A stretch of DNA of 64,000 nucleotides from UBA9300 sp964577305. Its GTDB lineage: Bacteria > Bacteroidota > Bacteroidia > Bacteroidales > VadinHA17. Numbering within the stretch: the first letter of the stretch is position 1; each line of letters begins with the position of its first letter. Positions 43,295-52,182 of the stretch are shown one piece after another. The translations under genes were made by a program, and so were the position numbers. Below the pieces are notes generated by a model. That model was not told the origin of the DNA. It saw only the letters and a list, made by a program, of their open reading frames with translations, and did no database searches. The stretch spans positions 62,001-126,000 of the forward strand of contig CAZNYS010000001.1 in the NCBI GenBank assembly GCA_964577305.1, given 5' to 3'.

Positions 43295-44326
43295 CTACCA
43301 TTCAAGTATCACTTTCCCGCAGTTCCCTTCTTCCATGGCATCAAAGCCTTTCTGGAAATCGTCTATGGGGAAGTGATGAGTTATAACGGGACTGAGGTCG
43401 ATACCTCCTATTATCATCTGTTCCATCTTGTACCATGTTTCCCACATCTCCCTGCCATAGATTCCTTTCATGGTTATGGCCTTGAAGATAATGTCACTCC
43501 AGGGTACTTTGAAATCAGAGGGGAGTATACCAAGCAGTGATATGGATGATCCGTTATACATATTTTCTATCATTTCGTTAAAAGCAAGTGGAGAACCTGA
43601 CATTTCAAGACCAATATCAAATCCCCTCATGCCAAGCGCTTTCACTGCATCGGATATTTTTTCTCCCTTTGAAGGGTTAATTACCATGGTAGCTCCCATT
43701 TTCTTTGCTATATCAAGCCTGTACTCGCTAAGGTCACTGGCCACTACATAGCGTGCTCCTGCAAACCTTGCAATGGCTATTGCCATACTGCCTATTAGGC
43801 CGGCACCTGTTATAAGCACATCCTCCCCAATAAGCGGGAATGAAAGAGCTGTGTGGGTGGCATTGCCGAAGGGGTCCATTATGGAGGCCCAGTCATCAGG
43901 TATACGATCATCAAGTAGTATTATATTTTCTGCAGGTAGCTTTAAGTATTCAGCAAAGGCACCATTTATATTGACACCTATACCAACAGAATTTTCGCAT
44001 ACATGTTTCTTACCGCGGCGGCAGTTACGGCAATGGCCGCAGGCCAGATGCCCTTCACCGGTGACCCTGTCGCCCGGCCTGAGATTTTTAACACCTGCTC
44101 CTACAGATTCTATGTGACCTACATATTCATGACCGGTGGTCATTGGTGGCTTTATTGTTCTGGCAGCCCATTCATCCCAGAGGTAAATATGCAGGTCGGT
44201 GCCACATATAGCAGTTTTCTTTATTTTTATTATTACATCATTAAGTCCCGGTTCAGGCACAGGAACCTGTTCCATCCATATTCCCTTACCAGGCTTGGCT
44301 TTGACAAGAGCCTTCATTGTATTCAT
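43295..44326 (-). CDS. tdh: L-threonine 3-dehydrogenase
   Basis: 343 residues; an ATG three codons in (44317) gives exactly the E. coli numbering, with the catalytic zinc Cys at 38 (AICGTDLHIYLWDEWA). TTGHEYVGHIE provides the catalytic His/Glu, CGHCRNCRRGKKHVC the structural zinc, and ITGAGLIGSMA the NAD-binding Rossmann loop. It oxidises threonine to 2-amino-3-ketobutyrate, the substrate of Kbl. First gene of a minus-strand operon that ends in a Kbl-like gene, with a ligase and an ACP in between. Confidence 0.94.
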   Translation of the reverse strand: MNTMKALVKAKPGKGIWMEQVPVPEPGLNDVIIKIKKTAICGTDLHIYLWDEWAARTIKPPMTTGHEYVGHIESVGAGVKNLRPGDRVTGEGHLACGHCRNCRRGKKHVCENSVGIGVNINGAFAEYLKLPAENIILLDDRIPDDWASIMDPFGNATHTALSFPLIGEDVLITGAGLIGSMAIAIARFAGARYVVASDLSEYRLDIAKKMGATMVINPSKGEKISDAVKALGMRGFDIGLEMSGSPLAFNEMIENMYNGSSISLLGILPSDFKVPWSDIIFKAITMKGIYGREMWETWYKMEQMIIGGIDLSPVITHHFPIDDFQKGFDAMEEGNCGKVILEW

Positions 44327-44458
44327 GGTAGTATGTATTTTTATCCCTGGACATCAATTATAATACAAATGTAACTTAAAAAAGATGATTTTTTACAGTC
44401 CTCAATACTTGATACAGATTCCGTATCTTTACAACAAATTCATAATTCAGTACTAACC

Positions 44459-45979
44459 ATGACCGGTAATATCAGAGTCAGATTTGCCCCAAGCCCGACG
44501 GGGCCTTTACATATAGGTGGGGTGCGTACAGCATTGTATAACTATCTTTTTGCAAGGAAACATAATGGTACATTTATTCTGAGGATAGAAGATACCGACC
44601 GTTCAAGATATATTAAAGGCGCCGAAGAATATATAATGGAGTCACTTGAATGGTGCGGCATAAAGATAGATGAGGGTATTAATGAAGGTGGTAATTACGG
44701 TCCGTACAGGCAGAGTGAAAGAAAGGATATTTACAGTAAATATGCCAATGAACTGTTGAAATCGGGATGGGCATATATGGCATTTGATACACCCGGGGAA
44801 CTGGAAATACTCAGAAAAAGCCACGAAGAAAAAGGTAATACCTTTATATATAATGCAAGAACCAGGGACAGGCTGAAAAACTCCCTGACTCTTGCTGCTG
44901 ACGAGGTATCCGGGCTTTTTACCAAAGAAGTACCATATGTCATCAGGTTTAAGATGCCGGTCAATGAGGATATTGAAATGAACGATCTGATCAGAGGGAG
45001 GATAACCGTAAATTCAGGCACTCTTGATGATAAAATACTTTTTAAATCTGATGGTATGCCTACCTATCACCTTGCCAACGTGGTGGATGATCACCTGATG
45101 GCGATATCACATATAATAAGGGGAGAGGAATGGTTGCCATCACTGCCGCTGCATATTATACTTTACCGTGCTTTCGGGTGGGATACACCCTCTTTTGCTC
45201 ACCTGCCTTTATTGCTCAAACCGACAGGAAAAGGTAAACTGAGCAAGCGTGATGGTGACAAACTTGGTTTTCCTGTTTTTCCCCTGTACTGGCCTTACGG
45301 TGAAAAGGCCAGAGGTTACAGGGAGGATGGTTACTTTCCCGGGGCTTTTGTTAATATGCTGGCCCTGCTTGGGTGGAACCCGGGAACTGAAAGGGAATTG
45401 TTTTCAATGGATGAGCTAATTGAAGAGTTCAGTATTGACAGGGTTGGCAGGTCAGGAGCAAGATTCGATCCTGAGAAAGCCAGGTGGTTCAATCACCAGT
45501 ATATGCAGACTCAGCCGTTGGAGAGAATAGCTGCTGAATATGTAAAGCTAGTGCAAAGCAAGGGCTATAGCATTGATAATCAGGGCGCAGCTGATTTGGT
45601 TGAAATGGTAAGGGAAAGGGTGGATTTTGTTTCTGAATTATGGTATCAGACAGGTTTCTTTTTTGAGGCTCCTGAAATGTATGATGAGGCTGCAGTTAAG
45701 AAAAGGTGGAAGGAGAATTCTCCTGCCCGGATGAAAGAGCTTAAGGGAGTGCTTGAAAAGATTAGTTCATTTACTTCCGTGGATATGGAAATGACAGTTA
45801 AGCAATGGATACAGGAAAAGTACTATGGCATGGGTGAAATAATGAATGCTTTCAGACTGCTTATAGTTGGTGAACTGCGAGGCCCACACCTTTTTGATAT
45901 AATAGCGTTTATAGGCAAGGAGGAGACATTGAAGAGGATTGACAGGGGGTTGGATGTGCTGGGAAAGATTGTTAATTGA
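44459..45979 (+). CDS. gltX: Glutamyl-tRNA synthetase
   Basis: 506 residues, class I synthetase. FAPSPTGPLHIGGVRTALYN (HIGG form of HIGH, usual in GluRS) at about 8-27, RIEDTDRSR, and GKLSKRDGDKLGFPVF (KLSKR form of KMSKS). It charges tRNA-Glu and, in lineages without GlnRS, tRNA-Gln; here a separate glnS is present at 53097-54812, so it is probably discriminating. A near-consensus -7 box TATCTTTA is at 44424-44431. Confidence 0.97.
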   Translation: MTGNIRVRFAPSPTGPLHIGGVRTALYNYLFARKHNGTFILRIEDTDRSRYIKGAEEYIMESLEWCGIKIDEGINEGGNYGPYRQSERKDIYSKYANELLKSGWAYMAFDTPGELEILRKSHEEKGNTFIYNARTRDRLKNSLTLAADEVSGLFTKEVPYVIRFKMPVNEDIEMNDLIRGRITVNSGTLDDKILFKSDGMPTYHLANVVDDHLMAISHIIRGEEWLPSLPLHIILYRAFGWDTPSFAHLPLLLKPTGKGKLSKRDGDKLGFPVFPLYWPYGEKARGYREDGYFPGAFVNMLALLGWNPGTERELFSMDELIEEFSIDRVGRSGARFDPEKARWFNHQYMQTQPLERIAAEYVKLVQSKGYSIDNQGAADLVEMVRERVDFVSELWYQTGFFFEAPEMYDEAAVKKRWKENSPARMKELKGVLEKISSFTSVDMEMTVKQWIQEKYYGMGEIMNAFRLLIVGELRGPHLFDIIAFIGKEETLKRIDRGLDVLGKIVN

Positions 45980-45988
45980 GAATAATTT

Positions 45989-46054
45989 CCCCTCCTTTTA
46001 AAAAGGAGGGGTGCCCTTATCCGAACCCCGAAGCCTCGGGGCGAAGGTTAAGGG
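45989..46054. repeat. Two-hairpin interspersed repeat
   Basis: First a perfect palindrome CCCCTCCTTTT-A-AAAAGGAGGGG (45989-46011). Then a larger stem-loop bounded by GCCCTTA and TAAGGGC with an inner CCCCGA/TCGGGG hairpin, followed by GGGGTGGTT. This layout is familiar as a dispersed intergenic element in Bacteroidota drafts. It could end gltX transcription. Confidence 0.75.
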
Positions 46055-46108
46055 CGGGGTGGTTATAAATATAGATTCTTCACTACCAGAATAACAGGAT
46101 GCTTCAGA

Positions 46109-46786
46109 ATGATAAAACCGGCTAAATATGATTTTATAAATATCCATGATCATGGTGCTGATCCGCACGATGGTGTTTTTACCATTGAGAATATCATGGT
46201 ACACGAGGAGCGCTCCCCGGGTGATATACCCGGTATAGCTTATAGTTGTGGTGCTCATCCGTGGAATATTGAGGAAGGTAATATAGACGAACAAATCAGA
46301 AAAGTGAGGGAATATGCTTCACTGCCAAATGTGATTGCTGTCGGCGAAGCAGGTTTCGACCGTATGAGGGGTGCTGATGAAGTGCTGCAGGAAAGGGCAT
46401 TTATTGCACAGGTGGAAATATCCGAGGAAATGAGTAAACCTCTCTTTATCCACTGTGTTAAGGCATGGGATGAACTACTGGGATGTCACAGGAAGATGCA
46501 GCCAAAAATGAAATGGATAATACATGGTTTCAGGGGTAAGCCGGAGCTGGCAGCACAGTTACTCGGTAAGGATTTTTACCTTTCTCCATGGGTTGAATGG
46601 GCTATAAGACCCGAGTCTGCTATGACTCTTAAATCAATTACTCTGAACAGGCTTTTCCTCGAAACAGATGGCTTTGATATAGATATAGAGCCGGTGTACA
46701 GGGTGGTGGCAGGGCACCTGGGGATTGACCTGGATGTTCTTAGGAAGCAGCTCTGGGAGAATTTCCACTATCTTTTTAATCTTTAA
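46109..46786 (+). CDS. TatD-family metal-dependent hydrolase
   Basis: 225 residues. The TIM-barrel metal sites are present: INIHDHGAD (H-x-H), VGEAGFDRM (Glu), FIHCVKAWDELL (His), WIIHGFRGK (His) and FLETDGFDI (Asp). Slightly shorter than classic TatD nucleases. Probably a cytoplasmic DNase or a D-aminoacyl-tRNA-related hydrolase; the family does not tell. It lies just left of the GxxExxY cassette. Confidence 0.88.
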   Translation: MIKPAKYDFINIHDHGADPHDGVFTIENIMVHEERSPGDIPGIAYSCGAHPWNIEEGNIDEQIRKVREYASLPNVIAVGEAGFDRMRGADEVLQERAFIAQVEISEEMSKPLFIHCVKAWDELLGCHRKMQPKMKWIIHGFRGKPELAAQLLGKDFYLSPWVEWAIRPESAMTLKSITLNRLFLETDGFDIDIEPVYRVVAGHLGIDLDVLRKQLWENFHYLFNL

Positions 46787-46793
46787 AAAAGAC

Positions 46794-47309
46794 ACTCACC
46801 ACAGAGGGCACAGAGGTTTCACAGAGCATATTCATTAATATACTTACATTATATATCTTCTAATACCGTTTTTAAGCAGTTTAACATTAAAATTCAATAA
46901 TAAGCCTATACGGCATTTGGATAGTTTTAAGTAAGTTAATAGCTGCGCAGTATGGATTGGGATAAGAGCATCCACTGACTTAACCTCCACAATAACTATG
47001 TCATTAATTAACAGATCAATCCTGTAACCTATATCAAGTTTGATTGTGTCGTAAATGAGAGGTAATGACACCTGTTTTTTAACTTTCAGATTTGATTTTA
47101 CTAATTCATGGTATAAGCAAGCTTCATATGAAGACTCCAGAAGTCCCGGACCTAAGTTATTGTGTACCCTGTATGCACAATCAAGGATACTTTTTGTTAG
47201 TTTTGGATATAAGTATTCCATATTATGAATTTTTACAGCGAAACATTTAAATAAAGATAGGCATAAAATTTAAATACTCTGTGGAACCTCTGTGCCCTCT
47301 GTGGTGAGT
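46794..47309. mobile_element. GxxExxY cassette with 33-bp terminal inverted repeats
   Basis: A 516-bp unit. The left end 46794-46826 (ACTCACCACAGAGGGCACAG..) and right end 47277-47309 are inverted copies of 33 bp that differ at one position. The repeats are themselves made of CACAGAG-like words. Between them lies a single gene on the minus strand. No target-site duplication is obvious and no known transposase is present, so calling it mobile is inference. Confidence 0.6.
46844..47221 (-). CDS. GxxExxY-family protein
   Basis: 125 residues. The name-giving motif is G26-LLE29-SSY32 in NNLGPGLLESSYEACLYHEL, followed by KKQVSLPLIYD, LDIGYRIDLLINDIVIVEVKSV and the C-terminal KCRIGLLLNFNVKLLKNGIRR. 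The middle part (DLLINDIVIVEVKS) looks like a PD-(D/E)xK nuclease core, so a nuclease role is plausible but not shown. The family is widespread and uncharacterised. It fills the inside of a 33-bp inverted-repeat cassette. Confidence 0.9.
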   Translation of the reverse strand: MEYLYPKLTKSILDCAYRVHNNLGPGLLESSYEACLYHELVKSNLKVKKQVSLPLIYDTIKLDIGYRIDLLINDIVIVEVKSVDALIPIHTAQLLTYLKLSKCRIGLLLNFNVKLLKNGIRRYIM

Positions 47310-47330
47310 AATAATAATTAATATTAACCT

Positions 47331-48038
47331 ATGGAAAACTGGCAATCGAGAACAGAATTACTACTCGGTAAAGAGAAGCTTGAAAAGCTTGCAGCTTCCC
47401 ATGTACTTGTTGTAGGCCTTGGCGGGGTGGGGGCCTATGCAGCAGAGATGATATGCAGGGCCGGAGTCGGTAAAATGACCATTGTTGACGGAGATAAGAT
47501 CACTGAAAGCAATATCAACCGCCAGCTGCCTGCACTTAACAGTACGATAGACAGATATAAGACGGAGGTAATCGCTGAACGCCTGCTCGATATCAACCCG
47601 GTACTTGAACTCATAACTATCAATGAATTCATACATGATGAACGAATGATTGAAATACTTGACAGGGGTTACGATTATGTTGTTGATGCCATTGATACCC
47701 TGTCACCCAAAATCTTACTTATTTACCACTCTCTTCAGAAAGGCATTCCTGTTGTCAGCTCTATGGGTGCGGGAGGCAAAGTTGATCCAACGGCAATAAG
47801 GATTACAGATATCTCCAAAACATATAACTGTAAGCTGGCCCGCATACTCCGCAAGAGACTTCATAAACTTGGTATACGAAAGGGATTTACTGCAGTATTC
47901 TCACCCGAGGAGGTTGCCGGGGGTAGCATTGAGCTTACCGAAGGAGAACAGAACAAAGCATCCAATGTTGGAACTATATCCTATATGCCCGCTGCCTTTG
48001 GCTGCGCCTGTGCATCGGTGGTGATACGAGCCCTGTAA
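47331..48038 (+). CDS. tcdA: tRNA t6A dehydratase TcdA (CsdL)
   Basis: 235 residues, E1-like ThiF/HesA fold. ATP-binding GLGGVGAYAAEM (about 27-38), then VDGDKITESNINRQLPA, SMGAGGKVDPTAIRITDISKT and FSPEEVAGGS. TcdA turns t6A into cyclic ct6A at position 37 of some tRNAs. The tsaE gene for the preceding t6A step is at 9740-10156. It begins 21 bp after the right repeat of the GxxExxY cassette. Confidence 0.92.
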   Translation: MENWQSRTELLLGKEKLEKLAASHVLVVGLGGVGAYAAEMICRAGVGKMTIVDGDKITESNINRQLPALNSTIDRYKTEVIAERLLDINPVLELITINEFIHDERMIEILDRGYDYVVDAIDTLSPKILLIYHSLQKGIPVVSSMGAGGKVDPTAIRITDISKTYNCKLARILRKRLHKLGIRKGFTAVFSPEEVAGGSIELTEGEQNKASNVGTISYMPAAFGCACASVVIRAL

Positions 48039-48095
48039 TCCTAAGTACCACCCCCTGCTTTATCATCCGGAGCTAACGGAGGGAGACACCTGCCA

Positions 48096-49436
48096 TTAGT
48101 TATATCTCTTAAACAATAGATACGCAGGTATACCTGCGGCAACAGTCAGCAGAGCTATTGAAGATTCCACAGGTCTTTCCATGAATGACAGTACCAGGAT
48201 AATTATTCCTGTCGACATGTAAATAAGCTGGGGCACCGGGAATCCGGGTATACGTATACGGATTATCTTATTTCTCCTTATTTTAAATGAGCCGGCAATG
48301 GTAAGTATTGGGAAAATACCAAGAGAAAAGCCCATATAGGTTAGTATCTGGTCAAAGGTTCCGGTCAGAACAAAGATTATTGCTATAAGGGACTGCAGGT
48401 AAATGGAGTATGTCGGAACATTATGTTTGTGGTGTATTTTTGATACTGATTTGAAGAACAAACCGTCACGGGCCATTGAGAAATATACCCTGGGGCCAAT
48501 AATAATATATGCACTCAGGGACGAAAAAAGGGCGAAGGAGATAAGCAATGAGAAAACAGTTTCAGCGCCCGGCCCAAACAATTTACCCATTGCCAGTCCT
48601 CCCACTGAAATAACCCCTTTCATCTCATCTGCAGGAACAGCATATATATATACTGCGTTAAGTAACAGGTAAAGGATGATCACAATACCTGTCCCAATAA
48701 GAAGAGATCCGGGGAGGGTACGTTTGGGATTTCTTATTTCTGATCCTATATATGTTGATGCATTCCATCCGCTGTATGCGAACATTATCCACATTACCGA
48801 GAGACCTATAGTTTTCCAGCCTGCCAGACCTTCACCAAGTGTATTTTCAGCACTGAAGTTTTTAATATTCCCATTCCCGAATGCAAGTCCGGCTACTATA
48901 AGTCCTGCTACCAGCAGTACCTTAAGCAGTGTAAGAATATTCTGTACTTTTGACCCGGATTTAATCCCCCTGGAATGAATAAAGGTAAAGGTAAGAACTA
49001 CTATTACGGCAAATAGTTTTGAGGATCCGTTGATACCCAGAAAGGTATTTTCTGATACCCATACCGATAGCCCGGGGAAGGCTCTTATAAAATAATCACT
49101 GAAGCCCAGTGCTGAGGCTGCAATAGGGGCAGAGAAACCTACGATGAATGATACCCAGCCACTAAGGAAACCCAGGGCAGGATGAAAGATCCTGGAAAGG
49201 AACATATATTCACCACCTGCTTCCGGCATATTTGCCCCCAGTTCGCCATATGAGATTGCCCCACAGACTGCAATTATCCCACCTACTGCCCAGAGGATTA
49301 TCAACAAGACCGGTGAACCCAGATCGGCCATAAGCAATCCCGAGGTAGTAAAAATACCTGCTCCGATAATATTCGCTATAACAATATTGGTGGCCGGGAA
49401 AAGACCGAGTGTTCTCCTGAGTCCGTTTTGTGACAT
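48096..49436 (-). CDS. APC-family amino acid permease
   Basis: 446 residues with about 12 transmembrane helices. The N-terminal TM1 motif IVIANIIGAGIFTTSG is the APC hallmark; AYSGWNASTYIGSEIRNPKRTLP matches the TM6 region of the LAT-like branch. It imports or exchanges amino acids in the inner membrane; the substrate is not evident. Confidence 0.9.
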   Translation of the reverse strand: MSQNGLRRTLGLFPATNIVIANIIGAGIFTTSGLLMADLGSPVLLIILWAVGGIIAVCGAISYGELGANMPEAGGEYMFLSRIFHPALGFLSGWVSFIVGFSAPIAASALGFSDYFIRAFPGLSVWVSENTFLGINGSSKLFAVIVVLTFTFIHSRGIKSGSKVQNILTLLKVLLVAGLIVAGLAFGNGNIKNFSAENTLGEGLAGWKTIGLSVMWIMFAYSGWNASTYIGSEIRNPKRTLPGSLLIGTGIVIILYLLLNAVYIYAVPADEMKGVISVGGLAMGKLFGPGAETVFSLLISFALFSSLSAYIIIGPRVYFSMARDGLFFKSVSKIHHKHNVPTYSIYLQSLIAIIFVLTGTFDQILTYMGFSLGIFPILTIAGSFKIRRNKIIRIRIPGFPVPQLIYMSTGIIILVLSFMERPVESSIALLTVAAGIPAYLLFKRYN

Positions 49437-49454
49437 AAACAGCTTTAGCTTATA

Positions 49455-50120
49455 CTATTTTGATTTCTTATAGCTTATTGACACTCCGTTTCCGGAGGAG
49501 TTAACAGTTGTTGTATAATTATCAAGACTTTTTATATAATCCAGGAAATCAGACTGTCCGCTGCTGTACCTTGAACGCCGTTCAGTTATATTATGAGCCG
49601 TAAAGCATCCTCCAACAACCAGTCTGGGGTCAACATCAATGAAGTAATTCTTATACCAGTTCTTATCCGCATCACTGAAGACAAAGTCGAAAGGACCTTT
49701 CAGTTCTTTCACCAGTGTATGTGCATCGGCAAGACGGGCATCAATATAATCTGACAATCCGGCTTCACGGAAGTTTTCAAGAGCCTGATTGTATCTTCGT
49801 TCATTGATCTCTATGGTGATAAGTTTACCACCTGTCTTGCTCAGGGCCCATGCTATCCAGATAGATGAATGCCCTGTTGAGGTGCCTATTTCCAGTGCCC
49901 TGGTGTAACCATTTTCCACAATAATATCATATAGCAACTGTCCGTCTATGGCAGGGACATTCATGTCACGCCACCGGTACCTGTTTTCTGTAAGGAAGTT
50001 ATTCACTTTTTTATCCAGTTCAGGGGTTTTAATAAGATCCTGTGATGAAAGACCCGTGGGAAGCAAACAAAATATAAAAAGCAACAACAAATACCTGATT
50101 AAGAATTTACTTTCTTTCAT
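49455..50120 (-). CDS. Exported class I SAM methyltransferase-like protein
   Basis: 221 residues from MKESKFLIRYLLLLFIFCLL; an in-frame start 75 bp upstream only adds unrelated sequence. The N-terminus looks like a signal peptide (cut near GLSSQ). The rest is an O-methyltransferase fold: ALEIGTSTGHSSIWIAWAL (SAM loop), TIEINERR (acidic ligand) and DFVFSDADKNWYKNYF. SAM is not known in the periplasm, so an exported methyltransferase is odd; it may be membrane-tethered or have another activity. Confidence 0.82.
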   Translation of the reverse strand: MKESKFLIRYLLLLFIFCLLPTGLSSQDLIKTPELDKKVNNFLTENRYRWRDMNVPAIDGQLLYDIIVENGYTRALEIGTSTGHSSIWIAWALSKTGGKLITIEINERRYNQALENFREAGLSDYIDARLADAHTLVKELKGPFDFVFSDADKNWYKNYFIDVDPRLVVGGCFTAHNITERRSRYSSGQSDFLDYIKSLDNYTTTVNSSGNGVSISYKKSK

Positions 50121-50191
50121 GGCTGATTTTTTTAATACATAATTGTTATAAGTTAATAATAAAAAGCAGAAAAGGGCAAAATTATTTACCA

Positions 50192-50210
50192 GCAATCGCT
50201 TGCGTAATTA
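50192..50210. repeat. Solitary hairpin unit like the 6.6-7.4 kb arrays
   Basis: GCAA-TCGC-TTGC followed directly by GTAATTA, and preceded by ATTTAC, which is the same spacer-hairpin-spacer plan as the arrays. Only one unit. Confidence 0.5.
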
Positions 50211-50363
50211 TTAGACAATCGTTCTCAACCCATTATTCAATATATTTTTAACCTTATTCGGCCTTTATTATACAAATATTTCAGAGGGAGCTAAATCTGC
50301 ACTATCTGGGATATTCAAATCTGTGGATTATCTGACCCATTATTCAGGTCAGTTGAAGCTATA

Positions 50364-50588
50364 ATGAAGTTCTTTGGTGGGTATTATATCTATGGTATTG
50401 ATTGGGAAACTGAGCAGTATCTTAAAGGGGAATATTATGCAATTCGAAAGCACAACAAGCTAGGTATACCTGTATATGCTTATCACATGGCAAGTTGGGA
50501 ATTCATTGCAGGTTATTTTAATAAGATGGATGGAGATGATATAAGGGAAGTGTACTCTATTGGCTTGTTTATCAAGTCAATGGCATAA
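50364..50588 (+). CDS. Short hypothetical protein, possibly a remnant
   Basis: 74 residues from ATG. The same frame is open further upstream to 50295 (SDPLFRSVEA...) without another ATG, so the annotated start is weak and the gene may be a 3' fragment. It contains KHNKLGIPVYAYHMASWEFI. I do not recognise a family. The flanks (50121-50363 and 50589-50814) are AT-rich and hold no other gene. Confidence 0.35.
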   Translation: MKFFGGYYIYGIDWETEQYLKGEYYAIRKHNKLGIPVYAYHMASWEFIAGYFNKMDGDDIREVYSIGLFIKSMA

Positions 50589-50814
50589 ATATATATTTGA
50601 CTTGCATTATATTATTTCATATATTTGATATACTGTTTGGGCTTTTCCTACTTGATCATATGGTTATGATTAAGTGCACTTAATGCAACTTTTTTGTTGT
50701 CGATTTATAGCTCCTAAAAGAATTAATTTAAATAACCATATTTCTTATTGCTTTCATTTAGTTACATAAGTAATGTATAGTTAAAGTTTGTCCATACAGT
50801 CTAAATTAACAGTT

Positions 50815-51351
50815 ATGAAATCAATATTTTTAAAACCCTTCTTTTACATCATCATTTTATCCTTTGCAGCAACAAACTGTGATCCCTTTACATATCAAGA
50901 TATTGCACCAGGAATCTCGATATATAAAACCAGCAGTGATTATTTTACTTTGACAGATATTGGTATGAAAGGTGACCGAATTTTCAGAACTTCATCTTAT
51001 TCCCAGGAATGGTCCAAATTTTATTTTAGAGATAACGATACAATATACAAATACAGGGAAAGATTAATTGATGGTTATATCCTTGATTTTGAAGCTGATG
51101 ATAGATACGATGTCTTTTTAAACCTAAGCTTTAAAGAGTGCATGAATCTAGAGGTAAAATATAATCAACCATGTCTTCTTGATGACACCTTAAGAAATTA
51201 TATTATTGATAAAGATCCCTATATAGAGTATTATAGAGATATGGCAAATCCAAGACTATTTAGTCACATTGTTGGGAAAGTTGATACATCTGAAATTAAT
51301 CAGATTATCAGAGATGGAAAACTTGAGCAGTACTTTACCCGGTTAAAATAA
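50815..51351 (+). CDS. Lipoprotein of unknown function
   Basis: 178 residues from MKSIFLKPFFYIIILSFAAT; a TTG nine codons earlier is not needed. The lipobox is FAATNC at about residue 21. The mature part is rich in Tyr/Asp (YYRDMANPRLFSHIVGKVDT) with no recognised domain. Base composition is more AT-rich than the neighbours, which hints at recent arrival. Confidence 0.65.
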   Translation: MKSIFLKPFFYIIILSFAATNCDPFTYQDIAPGISIYKTSSDYFTLTDIGMKGDRIFRTSSYSQEWSKFYFRDNDTIYKYRERLIDGYILDFEADDRYDVFLNLSFKECMNLEVKYNQPCLLDDTLRNYIIDKDPYIEYYRDMANPRLFSHIVGKVDTSEINQIIRDGKLEQYFTRLK

Positions 51352-51357
51352 ATAATT

Positions 51358-51408
51358 ATGAAAAGATATATTTTTTTCTTATTGACCTTAGTTTTTTGCC
51401 ATTTATAG
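51358..51408 (+). pseudogene. Possible 5' remnant of a secreted protein gene
   Basis: ATG followed by a signal-peptide-like MKRYIFFLLTLVFCHL and a stop. It starts 6 bp after the previous lipoprotein stop. Another frame continues open from there into the 3' end of the next gene. Evidence is thin; it could be chance. Confidence 0.2.
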
Positions 51409-51491
51409 CTCGAGATGTTGTTATATCATACTGTCAGAAACACAACCTCGTAATTAACTCAGAAGATTGTTCTATAATTCCTGTTGGACGG

Positions 51492-52160
51492 TCAATCCTG
51501 GATACAGCGGACCGAAAAGCCTAATCTGCCGTCGGTAAAGAGCCTGGTGATTTTATCGGTTTTGTTGTCCAGACTGCGGAACCATGCAACAAAATTGGAA
51601 TCCTCTACACCGGTTGAACTCCACCAATAACTGCCCATTCCGTGTCTGACGCAGTCGCCAAATATGAACCGGCATCCTGATGGAAGTGCTGTGAAACCAC
51701 TTTCATTGGAGCCATTACCATCCTCATCCCAGCCTTCTTTACTTTTCATCTTAGCGCCAGCAACCGCCACCCCGCCCAGCTCATCCGTCAACTGGTTCCA
51801 CTCTTCATCTCTCGGTATATGCCATCCTTCCGGTGCTAATCCTCTTGGATCGTTTATCGCATGCCAATTATATAACTTACCCCACTTCCCCCCATTTTTG
51901 GGATCCATGTCATAATAACACCAGGCTGGTTCCCCATTTTCACCAGCTTGTTCCCATTCATCTCTGTCTGTAATCTCCGGGATCGGATCACCGTTTCGAA
52001 AGGTACTGACATCCAGGTTTTCAGCCATCCACTTTTGATCACCAATTTTGATCCATTCATACTCCTTCAAATCACGTTCGTCAAGAAAAGTCCCCTTTTC
52101 TTGTCCGTTTAGTGGATAAAAAGCCAAAGAAAAAATAAAACATAAATAATAGTATTTCAT
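51492..52160 (-). CDS. FISUMP-domain secreted protein
   Basis: 222 residues. Signal peptide MKYYYLCFIFSLAFYPLNGQ. The body is a Fibrobacter succinogenes major paralogous domain: WMAENLDVSTFRNGDPIPEI, KLYNWHAINDPRGLAPEGWH, NESGFTALPSGCR, WWSSTG and the end GFSVRCIQD. These domains are common in Bacteroidota and Fibrobacter surface proteins, function unknown. A near-perfect Bacteroidota promoter precedes it. Confidence 0.92.
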   Translation of the reverse strand: MKYYYLCFIFSLAFYPLNGQEKGTFLDERDLKEYEWIKIGDQKWMAENLDVSTFRNGDPIPEITDRDEWEQAGENGEPAWCYYDMDPKNGGKWGKLYNWHAINDPRGLAPEGWHIPRDEEWNQLTDELGGVAVAGAKMKSKEGWDEDGNGSNESGFTALPSGCRFIFGDCVRHGMGSYWWSSTGVEDSNFVAWFRSLDNKTDKITRLFTDGRLGFSVRCIQD

Positions 52161-52182
52161 AGGTTCTATAATTAGGTTCCTT

